Source: Terriglobales bacterium
Lineage (GTDB): Bacteria > Acidobacteriota > Terriglobia > Terriglobales > Acidobacteriaceae
Length of the DNA stretch: 64,000 nucleotides
Reading direction: 5' to 3'
NCBI GenBank assembly: GCA_025934735.1
Contig: JAICWP010000022.1
Coordinates: 1 to 64,000 of the forward strand
Notes under the pieces: model-generated
Database searches by the model: none
What the model was told of the DNA's origin: nothing
Seen by the model: only the letters and a program-made list of their open reading frames with translations
Made by a program: the position numbers and the translations under genes
Part shown: positions 42,490 to 50,512 of the stretch, piece after piece
Layout of the letters: each line of letters begins with the position of its first letter
How positions within the stretch are numbered: the stretch's first letter is position 1

Positions 42490-42753
42490 ATGGGGATCAC
42501 AATTGCTTGTGATGGGTGCGGGAAGCTCCTGGAACCAGGAATGCTGCACGACCGCGACACCTTCCTGGCGGCCATTGCGGTGCGCGGGTTGGGGACAGGG
42601 GGAGCGCTGGCCGAAGGTCCTGACGGCGATGTTCTTGTGGCCTGCTGCGAGACCTGCCGGCACATGGTAACTGTGCAATACGCCCATGGGCGCCCAGCTG
42701 TATACGTGAGCCCGTCGGGTGTGAGCCGGGACAAACCAGGCAAGCCCGTTTAG
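42490..42753 (+). CDS. Small zinc-ribbon-like protein with two CXXC pairs
   Basis: 87 residues: C7-DG-C10 near the N-terminus and C52/C53..C56 (ACCETCRH) 41 residues on, with the hydrophobic middle FLAAIAVRGLGTGGALAEG. Two CXXC knuckles separated by a strand-rich middle suggest a metal-binding fold. The start at 42490 lacks a clear Shine-Dalgarno, so the existence of the gene is only moderately supported. A minus-strand ORF (42295-42834) overlaps it but shows no domain-like features. No function is assigned. Confidence 0.55.
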   Translation: MGITIACDGCGKLLEPGMLHDRDTFLAAIAVRGLGTGGALAEGPDGDVLVACCETCRHMVTVQYAHGRPAVYVSPSGVSRDKPGKPV

Positions 42754-43046
42754 GGATTCTTCGTAGAAGAAGGCGATGCCCCGCCCTTCCGCCACATGTT
42801 CAGGGACGATCTTTGTGCGCAGGGGCGACAGCAAGACTACAATTAACTCCGGCAGATTGCCGGCTGCGCAGCTCAGCGAATACAGGTTGACAAGCTGGCT
42901 GCGGTGCGAACTAATAGCCGGTCACGCAAAGTTCGAGATTTCCGTGGTCACATATGGCTGAGACATCGAAATAGGGTCCGCAGTATTCTCAGTTGTCAGA
43001 AGGTTTAGCAGTCCTGGTTCTCTGTTCCCGCAGCGTCGAAATAGCG

Positions 43047-44576
43047 ATGAATACTCTTTTGATTTATCCGGAATGGCCGGACACGTACTGGAGTTTCAAG
43101 CATGCCCTGCCGTTTGAGGGCAAGTGCTCAGCGTACCCGCCGCTGGGCTTACTGACCGTAGCCTCCATGTTGCCCGCGCATTGGAACAAGCGCCTGGTGG
43201 ACACCAACGTCCGCCGGCTGACGGATGCCGACCTGCGCTGGGCTGACGTGGCCATGCTGAGCGGGATGCTGGTGCACAAGCAGGATCTGCAAAACCTGCT
43301 GAAGCGCTGCCGGGCGCGCGGATTGCGCACCGTGCTGGGCGGTCCAATCACCAGCGGCGTGGCGGACATTCGAGAGCACGCTGACCACGTGGTGGTCGGC
43401 GAGGCCGAGGATCTGGTAGCGGAACTCGTACAGGACCTGGAAAACGGCACTGCAAAGCCTCTCTATACGGCCAGCAACCTGCCCGACCTGAGCCGCACCC
43501 CGTTGCCCGACCTTAGCCTGGTGGACCTGAAGAAATACAGTTCCACCGCCATCCAGTTTTCTCGCGGCTGCCCCTTCAATTGCGAATTCTGCGACATCAT
43601 TGAAATCTATGGCCGCCGGCCGCGTACCAAGCTGCCGGAGCAAGTAGTGGCGGAACTGGAGCAGTTGTACGAACGCAAGTGGCGCGGCTCGGTTTTTCTG
43701 GTGGACGACAATTTCATCGGCAACAAGAAAAAGGTAAAAGAACTCCTGCCGGTGCTGGCCGAGTGGAACGCCCGCCGAGGCCATCCCTTCACCTTCTTCA
43801 CCGAGGCCTCGCTCAATTTAGCGGACGACGATGAACTGCTGCGCATGATGAAGGCTGCCGGCTTTATTCGCGTCTTCCTGGGCATCGAAACGCCGGTGGA
43901 AGCCAGCCTGAAAGAAGCGCAAAAAATGCAGAACACCCGGCGCAGCCTGCTGGACAGTGTGCGCCGCATCCAGAACTACGGCATGGAAGTGATGGCGGGG
44001 TTCATCGTGGGCTTCGATAACGACCCGGAGGACATTTTCGAGCGCCAGGTGGCGTTTATCCAGGAAAGTGCCATCCCGCTGGCCATGGTGGGACTGCTGC
44101 AGGCGTTGCCGGGAACTCAGCTTTACCGGCGCCTGCTCAAAGAAGGCAGGTTGATTCAGGACGGGGACGGCGATAACTTCGATTGCAACCTGAATTTCGT
44201 TCCCAAGATGGATGCGCAGCGGCTGGTGGAAGGCTACCGCTCCATTCTGAAGCGCATTTACGACCAGGACAACTACTATGAGCGGGCGCGGAGTTTTCTG
44301 GCTCGTTACCGGCCGGAGTACCACCCTCAGCGAGTGTTCTCCGATTACCGGGCCCTCGTGCGCTCCTTCATCAAGCAGGGCGTGTTCAGCCGCGGGCGCT
44401 CCAGCTACTGGAAATTTATTTTTGACGCCGCTACCCGCTACCGGCACGCGTTCGGCACCGCCATCACTCTGGCGGTAATGGGTTACCATTTCCAGAAAAT
44501 CACCGAGCGGGTTTGCCAGTCCGACTACATTCCCCAGTTGCCGGTGAGCGAACTGGAGCCGCTGGCGGACTCGTAA
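43047..44576 (+). CDS. B12-binding radical SAM protein, DUF4070-type
   Basis: About 509 residues. A Rossmann-like B12-binding domain (TLLIYPEWPDTYWSFKHALP .. VVGEAEDLVAELV) precedes a radical-SAM barrel with RGCPFNCEFCDIIEIYGRR (CxxxCxxC, C-PFN-C-EF-C) and VFLVDDNFIGNKKKVKELLP, then FLGIETPVEASLKEAQK. The C-terminal part YDQDNYYERARSFLARY is of the DUF4070 type. Family members include hopanoid C-2 methylases (HpnP) and other C-methylases, so it may methylate a lipid or natural product, but no hopanoid genes are near. The ATG at 43047 (MNTLLIYPEWPD) fits the domain start. Confidence 0.86.
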   Translation: MNTLLIYPEWPDTYWSFKHALPFEGKCSAYPPLGLLTVASMLPAHWNKRLVDTNVRRLTDADLRWADVAMLSGMLVHKQDLQNLLKRCRARGLRTVLGGPITSGVADIREHADHVVVGEAEDLVAELVQDLENGTAKPLYTASNLPDLSRTPLPDLSLVDLKKYSSTAIQFSRGCPFNCEFCDIIEIYGRRPRTKLPEQVVAELEQLYERKWRGSVFLVDDNFIGNKKKVKELLPVLAEWNARRGHPFTFFTEASLNLADDDELLRMMKAAGFIRVFLGIETPVEASLKEAQKMQNTRRSLLDSVRRIQNYGMEVMAGFIVGFDNDPEDIFERQVAFIQESAIPLAMVGLLQALPGTQLYRRLLKEGRLIQDGDGDNFDCNLNFVPKMDAQRLVEGYRSILKRIYDQDNYYERARSFLARYRPEYHPQRVFSDYRALVRSFIKQGVFSRGRSSYWKFIFDAATRYRHAFGTAITLAVMGYHFQKITERVCQSDYIPQLPVSELEPLADS

Positions 44577-44595
44577 ATCGCTGAGGTGCCACGCA

Positions 44596-44880
44596 TCATT
44601 GCACGGCAGTGAAGGCCTGGTAGAACCATACCCCGGCGATCACCACAATCAGCACCCCGGAAGACGCGCCAAACACGCGGATAAAGGGCCACAGCCGGTC
44701 AGCGCGCTGCATGATTTCGGCCTGCTCTTTTTCCATGTGCGATTCAGCCGCATCAAGAAATAATTGGTCGTCTTCCTGCATGGTCAAGGTTCCGCGGTAG
44801 ATCATTAAAACAATCAGTACGGTGGTGAGAACGCCCCACACCACCAGCAGCCCTAAGAGAGCGGTCATGAGCCACCTCAT
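44596..44880 (-). CDS. Small two-helix membrane protein, unknown function
   Basis: 94 residues: helix 1 LMTALLGLLVVWGVLTTVLIVLMIY, a charged soluble stretch EDDQLFLDAAESHMEKEQAEIMQRADRL, and helix 2 FGASSGVLIVVIAGVWFYQAF. The start at 44880 follows CAGGAGAA, a good Shine-Dalgarno. It is convergent with the radical SAM gene and divergent from the alcohol dehydrogenase. I do not recognise the family. Confidence 0.72.
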   Translation of the reverse strand: MRWLMTALLGLLVVWGVLTTVLIVLMIYRGTLTMQEDDQLFLDAAESHMEKEQAEIMQRADRLWPFIRVFGASSGVLIVVIAGVWFYQAFTAVQ

Positions 44881-45076
44881 TTCTCCTGCTCATATTGTCA
44901 GGCTTCGGCACGGCAGCGCCCATGACTTTAATCACCAGGTCGTGTGACGCTGAACACACCCGAGCAGCCGGAAAGGAGATGGTTAACTCTCTCCCGCGCA
45001 GATGTTTGTGGCTTGGCTGGGGGCTAGCACATCTAAAAAGCAGGCATCCGTTATTTCTATAGAAGGCAGGTTCAAG

Positions 45077-46180
45077 ATGGGAGCACAAGCGGAAGAAGTA
45101 GTTGCTCGTCATCCACAGGGGGAGAGCCCCGGCAGCATGAAAGCGCTGGTTTTTCGGGGACCGAACCAGATTGGAATTGAAGACGTTCCCGTGCCGCGCG
45201 CCGGCTACGGCGAAGCGGTGATCCGCATAACGCTCACCACAATTTGCGGCACCGACCTGCATATTCTAAAAGGCGAGTACCCGGTACGGCCGGGCCTGGT
45301 GCTGGGTCACGAACCCGTAGGGACAATCCATGAACTTGGCCCGGGGGTGAACGGTTATGAGGTGGGGCAGCGCGTTCTGGTGGGCGCCATCACACCGTGC
45401 GGTCAGTGTCATTTTTGTTTGAGCGGCCACTGGTCGCAATGTGGCGGCCCCATCGGGGGCTGGAAATTCGGCAACACGATCAATGGAGCGCAAGCAGAAT
45501 ACCTGCTCGTGCCTAATGCCCAGGCCAACCTGGCCAAAATTCCCGATGACATTAGCGATGAGCAGGTAGTGCTGCTGGCCGATATTGCTTCCACCGGTTT
45601 CTCCGCGGCGGAGACCGCAGACCTGCAGCTGGGCGACAGCGTAGCCGTGTTCGCCCAGGGACCAATTGGCCTGTGCGCCACCTTGGGAGCCAGGCTCAAA
45701 GGAGCAGGGCTGATTATCGCGGTTGAATCCGATCCCAAACGCTCCGAAGCGGCTCGCCGCATGGGCGCGCACTTCGTAGTCAATCCGGAGAAATCGGATG
45801 TGGTCAGCGAGATCAAGCGGCTGACTGGAGGCCAAGGAGTAAACGTGGCCATCGAAGCGCTGGGAATTCAGCGCACGTTTGAAAATGCATTGCGCGTCCT
45901 GGAGCCCGCCGGCACGCTCTCCAGCCTTGGGGTTTATTCCGGAAAACTGGAAGTGCCGCTGGACGGTTTTGCGGCGGGATTAGGGGACCACAAGATCGTG
46001 ACCACCCTGTGTCCCGGGGGAAAGGAGAGAATGCGGCGCCTCATGGATCTAGTTCGCTATCGCGGCGTGGACCTCGCCCCCATGCTGACGCACAGCTTCT
46101 CCTTGCAGGACATTGTGAAGGCGTACCACTTCTTCGGAGAGCGCCGGGATGGAGTAATCAAAGTGGCCATCAGACCGTAA
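45077..46180 (+). CDS. Zinc-dependent alcohol dehydrogenase (MDR family)
   Basis: About 367 residues. Catalytic zinc ligands are in TICGTDLHILKGEYP and LVLGHEPVGTIHELG; the structural zinc cysteines are in TPCGQCHFCLSGHWSQC. NAD-binding segment: VAVFAQGPIGLCATLGARLKGAG. It resembles class-III-like and isopropanol/threonine-type alcohol dehydrogenases. ATG 45077 and ATG 45137 (MKALVFRGPN, the usual family start) are both possible; an ATG at 45002 is less likely. The substrate is not evident and the gene stands alone. Confidence 0.88.
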   Translation: MGAQAEEVVARHPQGESPGSMKALVFRGPNQIGIEDVPVPRAGYGEAVIRITLTTICGTDLHILKGEYPVRPGLVLGHEPVGTIHELGPGVNGYEVGQRVLVGAITPCGQCHFCLSGHWSQCGGPIGGWKFGNTINGAQAEYLLVPNAQANLAKIPDDISDEQVVLLADIASTGFSAAETADLQLGDSVAVFAQGPIGLCATLGARLKGAGLIIAVESDPKRSEAARRMGAHFVVNPEKSDVVSEIKRLTGGQGVNVAIEALGIQRTFENALRVLEPAGTLSSLGVYSGKLEVPLDGFAAGLGDHKIVTTLCPGGKERMRRLMDLVRYRGVDLAPMLTHSFSLQDIVKAYHFFGERRDGVIKVAIRP

Positions 46181-46245
46181 GATAAGAGAAGGTCTTGGCA
46201 GCTGGTACATTTTGAATCAGCAACTGCCGGCAGATGATCCCTGCC

Positions 46246-47346
46246 TCATTGTGCTTCCGGCTGCTGAGCCGAAAAGTGCTGCAGGCGCCAACCTGCGATG
46301 CGCGCTTCCGACAGCTCTAACTGCTGCCGCGTCATGATGATGCGGAGATTATTCCTGGCAGAAACCGCGCCCTTGGACCCTTGAGAGGCGGCCAAACTGA
46401 ACCACATATACCCTTCCACGTAATTCAGAGGGGCCCCCCGTCCGGTCGCGTAAAGAGATCCCAGGTTCAGCTCGGCTGCCGGCAAACCCTGTTCCGCAGC
46501 GCGGTTGAACCAGTTCCGAGCTTCCTTGTAATCCCGAGATGTACCCTGGCCGGTGGCGTAGAGATAACCAAGGTTGTTCTCCGCATCCGGAAACGACTGC
46601 TCGGCCGCGAGATGGAACCAGCGAAACGCCTCGCTGCAGTTGCGATCCACTCCTTCGCCGCTCAGATACATGGAACCGAGTTCGTTCTGCGCCTGGGGCA
46701 GGCCTTTGCTTGCAGCCTGAGCATAAAGTCTGAGCGCTTCCGGGAGGTTACGCGGGGTGCCTTTTCCGAAGCGATACATAAGCGCCAGTGCGTGCTGCGC
46801 GGTAGTCAAGCCCTGACGGGCGGCCTTTCCGACCCAATCGAAAGCGCTGCTGTAGCTGCGATGCACGCCTTTCCCGGCGAAATAAAGGTTACCCAGATTG
46901 TTCTCCGCGACAGCGTCTCCCTGCTCGGCAGCCATGCGGTACCATTTGGCGGCCTGAACATAATCACGAGCTACTCCTTCGCCAGTGTGATACATGTAGC
47001 CCAAGCCATTCTGAGCCTTCACATTGCCTTGCTCAGCTGCGTTCTGCCACCACTGCACCGTGGCAGCAGGCTTCTTTTCCAGTAGGGGACCACCTTTGCG
47101 ATAAGCGGCTCCGAGGACGTATTGAGCATTGGCTTCACCGGCCTGGGCGCGGGCCTCAAGAGCCTGCATCTGGGAAGCATTGAGGACCAGAACGTTAGGA
47201 TCGTGCTCGTTGCCAGCCTCAGCTACGGGACTGTCAGCCGGAAGCGAGAAAGCAGGAGCGGCAAGGATAAGGAGAAGGAGAACGGAAAAGCCAAGTACGA
47301 CTTTCACAACGTCACCAGGCAGGTCGGTTTGACCAATGGGCTCCAT
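46246..47346 (-). CDS. Exported Sel1-repeat protein
   Basis: About 366 residues. The signal peptide is VVKVVLGFSVLLLLILAAPAFSL after a short basic N-terminus. Seven or so Sel1-like repeats follow (A-xx-LG-xxY-xxGxG-x-xxx-x-A-xx-W-xx-AA-x-G), for example LGYMYHTGEGVARDYVQAAK and LGNLYFAGKGVHRSYSSAFD. Such helical solenoids mediate protein contacts. The start was placed at ATG 47346 for the signal peptide; the longer ORF to 47571 overlaps the leader peptide region of the threonine operon on the other strand and is rejected. Confidence 0.85.
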   Translation of the reverse strand: MEPIGQTDLPGDVVKVVLGFSVLLLLILAAPAFSLPADSPVAEAGNEHDPNVLVLNASQMQALEARAQAGEANAQYVLGAAYRKGGPLLEKKPAATVQWWQNAAEQGNVKAQNGLGYMYHTGEGVARDYVQAAKWYRMAAEQGDAVAENNLGNLYFAGKGVHRSYSSAFDWVGKAARQGLTTAQHALALMYRFGKGTPRNLPEALRLYAQAASKGLPQAQNELGSMYLSGEGVDRNCSEAFRWFHLAAEQSFPDAENNLGYLYATGQGTSRDYKEARNWFNRAAEQGLPAAELNLGSLYATGRGAPLNYVEGYMWFSLAASQGSKGAVSARNNLRIIMTRQQLELSEARIAGWRLQHFSAQQPEAQ

Positions 47347-47473
47347 TGTTAGGCGCACCGTCCTTGGGCTCAGTGACGGCGGCCACAGGGCTGTGTGACG
47401 CAGCTGGCGACTAGATAAGACTAATATCAGCAGGGCCGCCAAACACAGGACTGCGGGCCGGCACGGCTCGAAC

Positions 47474-47502
47474 TTGACCGAATGGGCTGCGTTGGATATA
47501 GT
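47474..47502 (+). promoter_or_regulatory. Sigma70-like promoter of the lysC-hom-thrC operon
   Basis: TTGACC (47474-47479) and TATAGT (47497-47502) are separated by exactly 17 bases. Transcription would start near 47509, about 40 bases upstream of the leader peptide. The match to TTGACA/TATAAT is 5 of 6 in each box. Confidence 0.7.
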
Positions 47503-47548
47503 GTGGTACGCATTTATGAGATCCCTCATCCAGAGCACAGGTCGCACA

Positions 47549-47608
47549 ATGACCATGACAACCATGGCCATGCGAATTACTGCGCTTCTGGAGGAGGGCG
47601 CCGGGTAA
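47549..47608 (+). CDS. thrL: Threonine/methionine-rich leader peptide (attenuator)
   Basis: A 19-codon ORF reading MTMTTMAMRITALLEEGAG and then TAA. Ten of the first twelve residues are Met, Thr, Ile or Ala: 5 Met, 4 Thr, 1 Ile. AGG lies seven bases before the ATG. It sits between a good promoter and a strong terminator upstream of the genes for Thr and Met precursors, the same layout as the E. coli thrL region. Ribosome stalling at the Thr/Met codons would release the antiterminator strand that overlaps codons 12-17. It is too short for gene-finding programs. Translation is inferred, not shown. On the other strand only an overlong extension of the Sel1 ORF overlaps it. Confidence 0.78.
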   Translation: MTMTTMAMRITALLEEGAG

Positions 47609-47651
47609 GCTAAAAAGCACTTCTAGATACCCAAACCCACCGCCAGAAGCG
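47583..47651 (+). promoter_or_regulatory. Antiterminator pairing region of the lysC-hom-thrC attenuator
   Basis: CGCTTCTGGAGGAGGG (47583-47598, within the leader-peptide coding region) can pair with CCCACCGCCAGAAGCG (47636-47651) at 14 of 16 positions, including a perfect 9-bp block. The partner strand contains 12 of the 14 bases of the terminator's left arm, so the two structures exclude each other. A ribosome stalled at the Thr/Met/Ile codons leaves 47583-47598 free; one that reaches the stop at 47606 covers it. Confidence 0.75.
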
Positions 47652-47675
47652 AATCTGGCGGTGGGTTTTTCTTTT
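47634..47675 (+). terminator. Attenuator terminator upstream of lysC
   Basis: AACCCACCGCCAGA (47634-47647) pairs perfectly with TCTGGCGGTGGGTT (47654-47667) around an AGCGAA loop, with a T-rich tract TTTTTCTTTT. It ends 26 bp before the lysC ATG, after the leader ORF, a placement that suits regulated premature termination and not a gene end. Confidence 0.9.
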
Positions 47676-47701
47676 GGGATCGAAAGGGAAGGACAGGAAC
47701 G

Positions 47702-49120
47702 ATGTCGCAGCCAGCAGGCAACAAACACGTGGAAGGCCGCGGGTGGGTGGTGCTGAAGTTCGGGGGAACCTCGGTGGAAAACGCGGCCGCCCTGCGCCGT
47801 GTCGCCGGTTTGGTGGCGCAGCAGGAAGGCGCGGTGGTGGTGGTGAGCGCGCTGGCCGGCGTGACAGATCAACTCCTGGCAGCCGGAGAAGATGCGGCGC
47901 GAGGACGGCTGACGGCAGCCCAGCAGAGCCTGCTGGTCATCTGTGATCGGCATAGCGTGATGGCGCGCGAGCTGTTGCCGGAAGCTTCTGCGGGTCCGTT
48001 CTTGACTTACCTGCAAAAAGAGTTCGAGGGATTGGCCAAACTGCTGCACGGCGTGGCCGCCTTGGGGGAGTTCAGCCCGCGAACCGCAGACCGGCTGGTG
48101 GGCTCCGGAGAAGTCGTTTCCAGCCGCTTGCTGGCGGAAGGCGTGTTCGCCGCCGGCCGAAACGCCGCCTGGGTGGATGCTCGGCAATGTCTCGTCACCG
48201 ACGATGCCTTCGGCCAAGCCAAGCCTCTGCGCGAAGCGACGAATAGCCGGCTGCGTGAACTGGTATTGCCGCTGCTGGAGAGCGGCCGGGTGCCGGTGCT
48301 GGGCGGGTTCATCGCGGCCACCGCGGATGGCACGCCTACCACTTTGGGCCGGGGAGGGTCGGATTTCTCCGCTGCCCTGGTCGCCGCCGGGCTGGGCGCA
48401 AGCCGTCTGGAAATTTGGACGGACGTGGACGGCATCATGACCGCTGACCCGCGCCTGTGTCCGGATGCGCGCCTGATTCCCAGTATCAGCTTTGCGGAAG
48501 CGGCAGAACTGGCGCAGGCGGGGGCCAAGGTCCTTCATCCCGCCACCCTGCTGCCGGCGACGGAAAAGAACATTCCCGTGTACGTGCGCAACTCGCGGCG
48601 GCCGCGAAGCCGGGGGACGCGCATTGTGGCGGAAGGCGCGGAGCCGGTGACGGTGCGAGCCATTACTTCCAAGCGAGGGGTAGTTATTGTGGAAGCACGG
48701 CTCCGCCGTCAGGCCGACGCCCATACTCTGGGCCAAATCCTCAAAGCGTGCGAGGGCTATACCCTCGACCTATGCTCGGTGTCGCAGCACAGCCTGGTCC
48801 TGCTGGCAGACTCCAAGCTGGCGGTTCGCGAATTGGAACGCACCTTACGCGACGTGGCCGAAGTCCAGGGCGAGAACCATAAAGCGATCGTGCGCGTATT
48901 CGGTGACCGCATCGGGCGCCACACCAGCGTCGTAGCCCAGATCTTCCACGCGCTGGCGGGAATCGAAGTCCGGCTGGCCGCGCCGGGTGAAGGTGAGCGC
49001 AACTTGACGTTGGTAGTAGATGAGGATCAGGCGGCCGAATCGGTACAGCGCTTGCACAACCTGTTTTTCCCGAGCAGCGACCAGCAGGCGAACGAAGTTT
49101 CCCCGGCAGGTGCACAATGA
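47702..49120 (+). CDS. lysC: Aspartate kinase
   Basis: 472 residues. The kinase domain starts VLKFGGTSVENAAALRRVAG and includes GVTDQLLAAGEDA and FIAATADGTPTTLGRGGSDFSAALVAAGLGA, then WTDVDGIMTADPRL. Two ACT domains fill the C-terminus (about 320-465; for example VTVRAITSKRGVVIVEARL and HTSVVAQIFHALAG). It phosphorylates aspartate, the first step to lysine, threonine and methionine. It ends in ATGA overlapping hom. It is led by a promoter, leader peptide and attenuator. RBS GAAAGGGAAGGACAGG precedes the ATG at 47702. Confidence 0.96.
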   Translation: MSQPAGNKHVEGRGWVVLKFGGTSVENAAALRRVAGLVAQQEGAVVVVSALAGVTDQLLAAGEDAARGRLTAAQQSLLVICDRHSVMARELLPEASAGPFLTYLQKEFEGLAKLLHGVAALGEFSPRTADRLVGSGEVVSSRLLAEGVFAAGRNAAWVDARQCLVTDDAFGQAKPLREATNSRLRELVLPLLESGRVPVLGGFIAATADGTPTTLGRGGSDFSAALVAAGLGASRLEIWTDVDGIMTADPRLCPDARLIPSISFAEAAELAQAGAKVLHPATLLPATEKNIPVYVRNSRRPRSRGTRIVAEGAEPVTVRAITSKRGVVIVEARLRRQADAHTLGQILKACEGYTLDLCSVSQHSLVLLADSKLAVRELERTLRDVAEVQGENHKAIVRVFGDRIGRHTSVVAQIFHALAGIEVRLAAPGEGERNLTLVVDEDQAAESVQRLHNLFFPSSDQQANEVSPAGAQ

Positions 49121-50427
49121 ACGCCAGTCCAGCTTTTGAATTTTCCCGATCCTCCCTGCAGCCGGTTCCAGCCCAGCGCGCGTGCCGCATCGCGCTTCTC
49201 GGATTCGGCACCGTCGGCCGCTCGGTCGCCACCATTCTGCAGGGCGGCTCCTTTCCGCAGCTGCGGCTGGACATGATTTATAACCGGCGGGTGGATCGCA
49301 AGCGGGTGCCCTGGGTTTCTCCGCAGGTTCGCTGGACCGACGATCTGGAAGAAGTGCTGGCTTCCGATGCCGATGTAGTCCTGGAGCTGGCTGGCGGCCT
49401 GGAGCCGGCGTATTCCTGGGTGAAGCGGGCGCTGCTGCTGGGCAAATCGGTGGTGACCGCCAACAAGAAGTTGATTGCGGCGCATGGCCCGGAGCTGCTG
49501 GACCTGGCGCGGCAGCAGGGCTGCCGGCTGGAGTTTGGCGCCGCCGTGGCCGGAGGCGTACCGGTGTTGTGCGGGGTAAGCCCGGGCCTGAGCGGGGATC
49601 GCCTGCTGAAGCTGTGCGGCATTCTCAACGGAACTTGCAACTACATCCTGCACGCCATGGAGAGCCGCGGCGTGACGCTGGATGCGGCCTTGCGGGAAGC
49701 GCAGCAGCGCGGCTACGCCGAGGCCGACCCCAGCGATGATGTGGACGGCCTGGACGCGCGCGCCAAGCTGGCCATCCTGGTGCGCACCGGATTCCACTTG
49801 CAGGCAGACCCGCAGCAGATTGCCACGCAAAGCATCTGGCCGGTACAGCCGGCTGATTTCCGCTATGCGCGGGAACTGGGCTGCACCATCCGTCAGGTGG
49901 CGCGGGCGGAACTGAAAGCAGGCACGCTGCTGGCGGAGGTCGCCCCCACGGTGGTCAGCGCCGGCTCGCCTCTGGGCTCCGCGCGCAACAATCAAAACGT
50001 GCTGGTGACCACCGGCAAGTACGGCGGGGAAACGGTGTTCGCGGGTGCCGGAGCTGGTGGCGCCCCCACCGCGGTGGCCGTGGTTTCTGACCTGCTGGCG
50101 GTAGCGGAATCGCGGGCAGCGGCGAATTGCGGGCCGGCGCTGGTGGCCGTACCGGTCAGCAACGATTTCCGTTGCCGCCACTACGTTCGGGTTACGCCGG
50201 CGCAGACCACGGATGCGGTTGCGGCGCTGCGGCGAACTTTGACTTCCGGCGGCATCAGCCTGCGCGGCCTGCTTCACCATCCCGACCCGCACGACCGCCG
50301 GCCCAGCCTGGCGCTGGTGGTGGAGGAGTGCTCCACCCACGCGCTGGAAAAAGCTTTGACCCAGGTCCAGGAGGCGGGACTGCTGGCCGAGCCCGCCGTA
50401 CGAATGCCCATGGTCACCACTTCTTAA
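49117..50427 (+). CDS. hom: Homoserine dehydrogenase
   Basis: 436 residues. NAD(P)-binding GFGTVGRSVATILQGG at the N-terminus; catalytic signature FGAAVAGGVPVLCGVSPGLSGDRL and LCGILNGTCNYILHAMES (the GTxNYxL region), ending with an ACT-like domain (RCRHYVRVTPAQTTDAVAAL). It reduces aspartate semialdehyde to homoserine, the branch to threonine and methionine. The start overlaps the lysC stop by 4 bp (ATGA) and thrC follows, so the three are one operon. Confidence 0.96.
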   Translation: MNASPAFEFSRSSLQPVPAQRACRIALLGFGTVGRSVATILQGGSFPQLRLDMIYNRRVDRKRVPWVSPQVRWTDDLEEVLASDADVVLELAGGLEPAYSWVKRALLLGKSVVTANKKLIAAHGPELLDLARQQGCRLEFGAAVAGGVPVLCGVSPGLSGDRLLKLCGILNGTCNYILHAMESRGVTLDAALREAQQRGYAEADPSDDVDGLDARAKLAILVRTGFHLQADPQQIATQSIWPVQPADFRYARELGCTIRQVARAELKAGTLLAEVAPTVVSAGSPLGSARNNQNVLVTTGKYGGETVFAGAGAGGAPTAVAVVSDLLAVAESRAAANCGPALVAVPVSNDFRCRHYVRVTPAQTTDAVAALRRTLTSGGISLRGLLHHPDPHDRRPSLALVVEECSTHALEKALTQVQEAGLLAEPAVRMPMVTTS

Positions 50428-50512
50428 TGTGAGGCGCGCCCCAGCACCCGACCCCATAACTTGCCGGTTCGACCGGCGGACGAGAATCCCAAGTGGTTGT
50501 AATGAGGAGCCA

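Noticed and set aside
42295-42834. Minus-strand ORF of 179 codons in the gap after the HD-GYP gene
   Set aside because: No motif, no Shine-Dalgarno; the overlapping plus-strand double-CXXC ORF is more protein-like, though not certain.
47347-47571. Longer start of the Sel1-repeat gene at 47571
   Set aside because: It would put 75 residues before the signal peptide and overlap the leader peptide on the other strand; the signal peptide at 47346 fits the family.
47411-48736. Minus-strand ORF opposite the attenuator and lysC
   Set aside because: Antisense to lysC and to the leader; no domain pattern. The leader/terminator model explains the region better.
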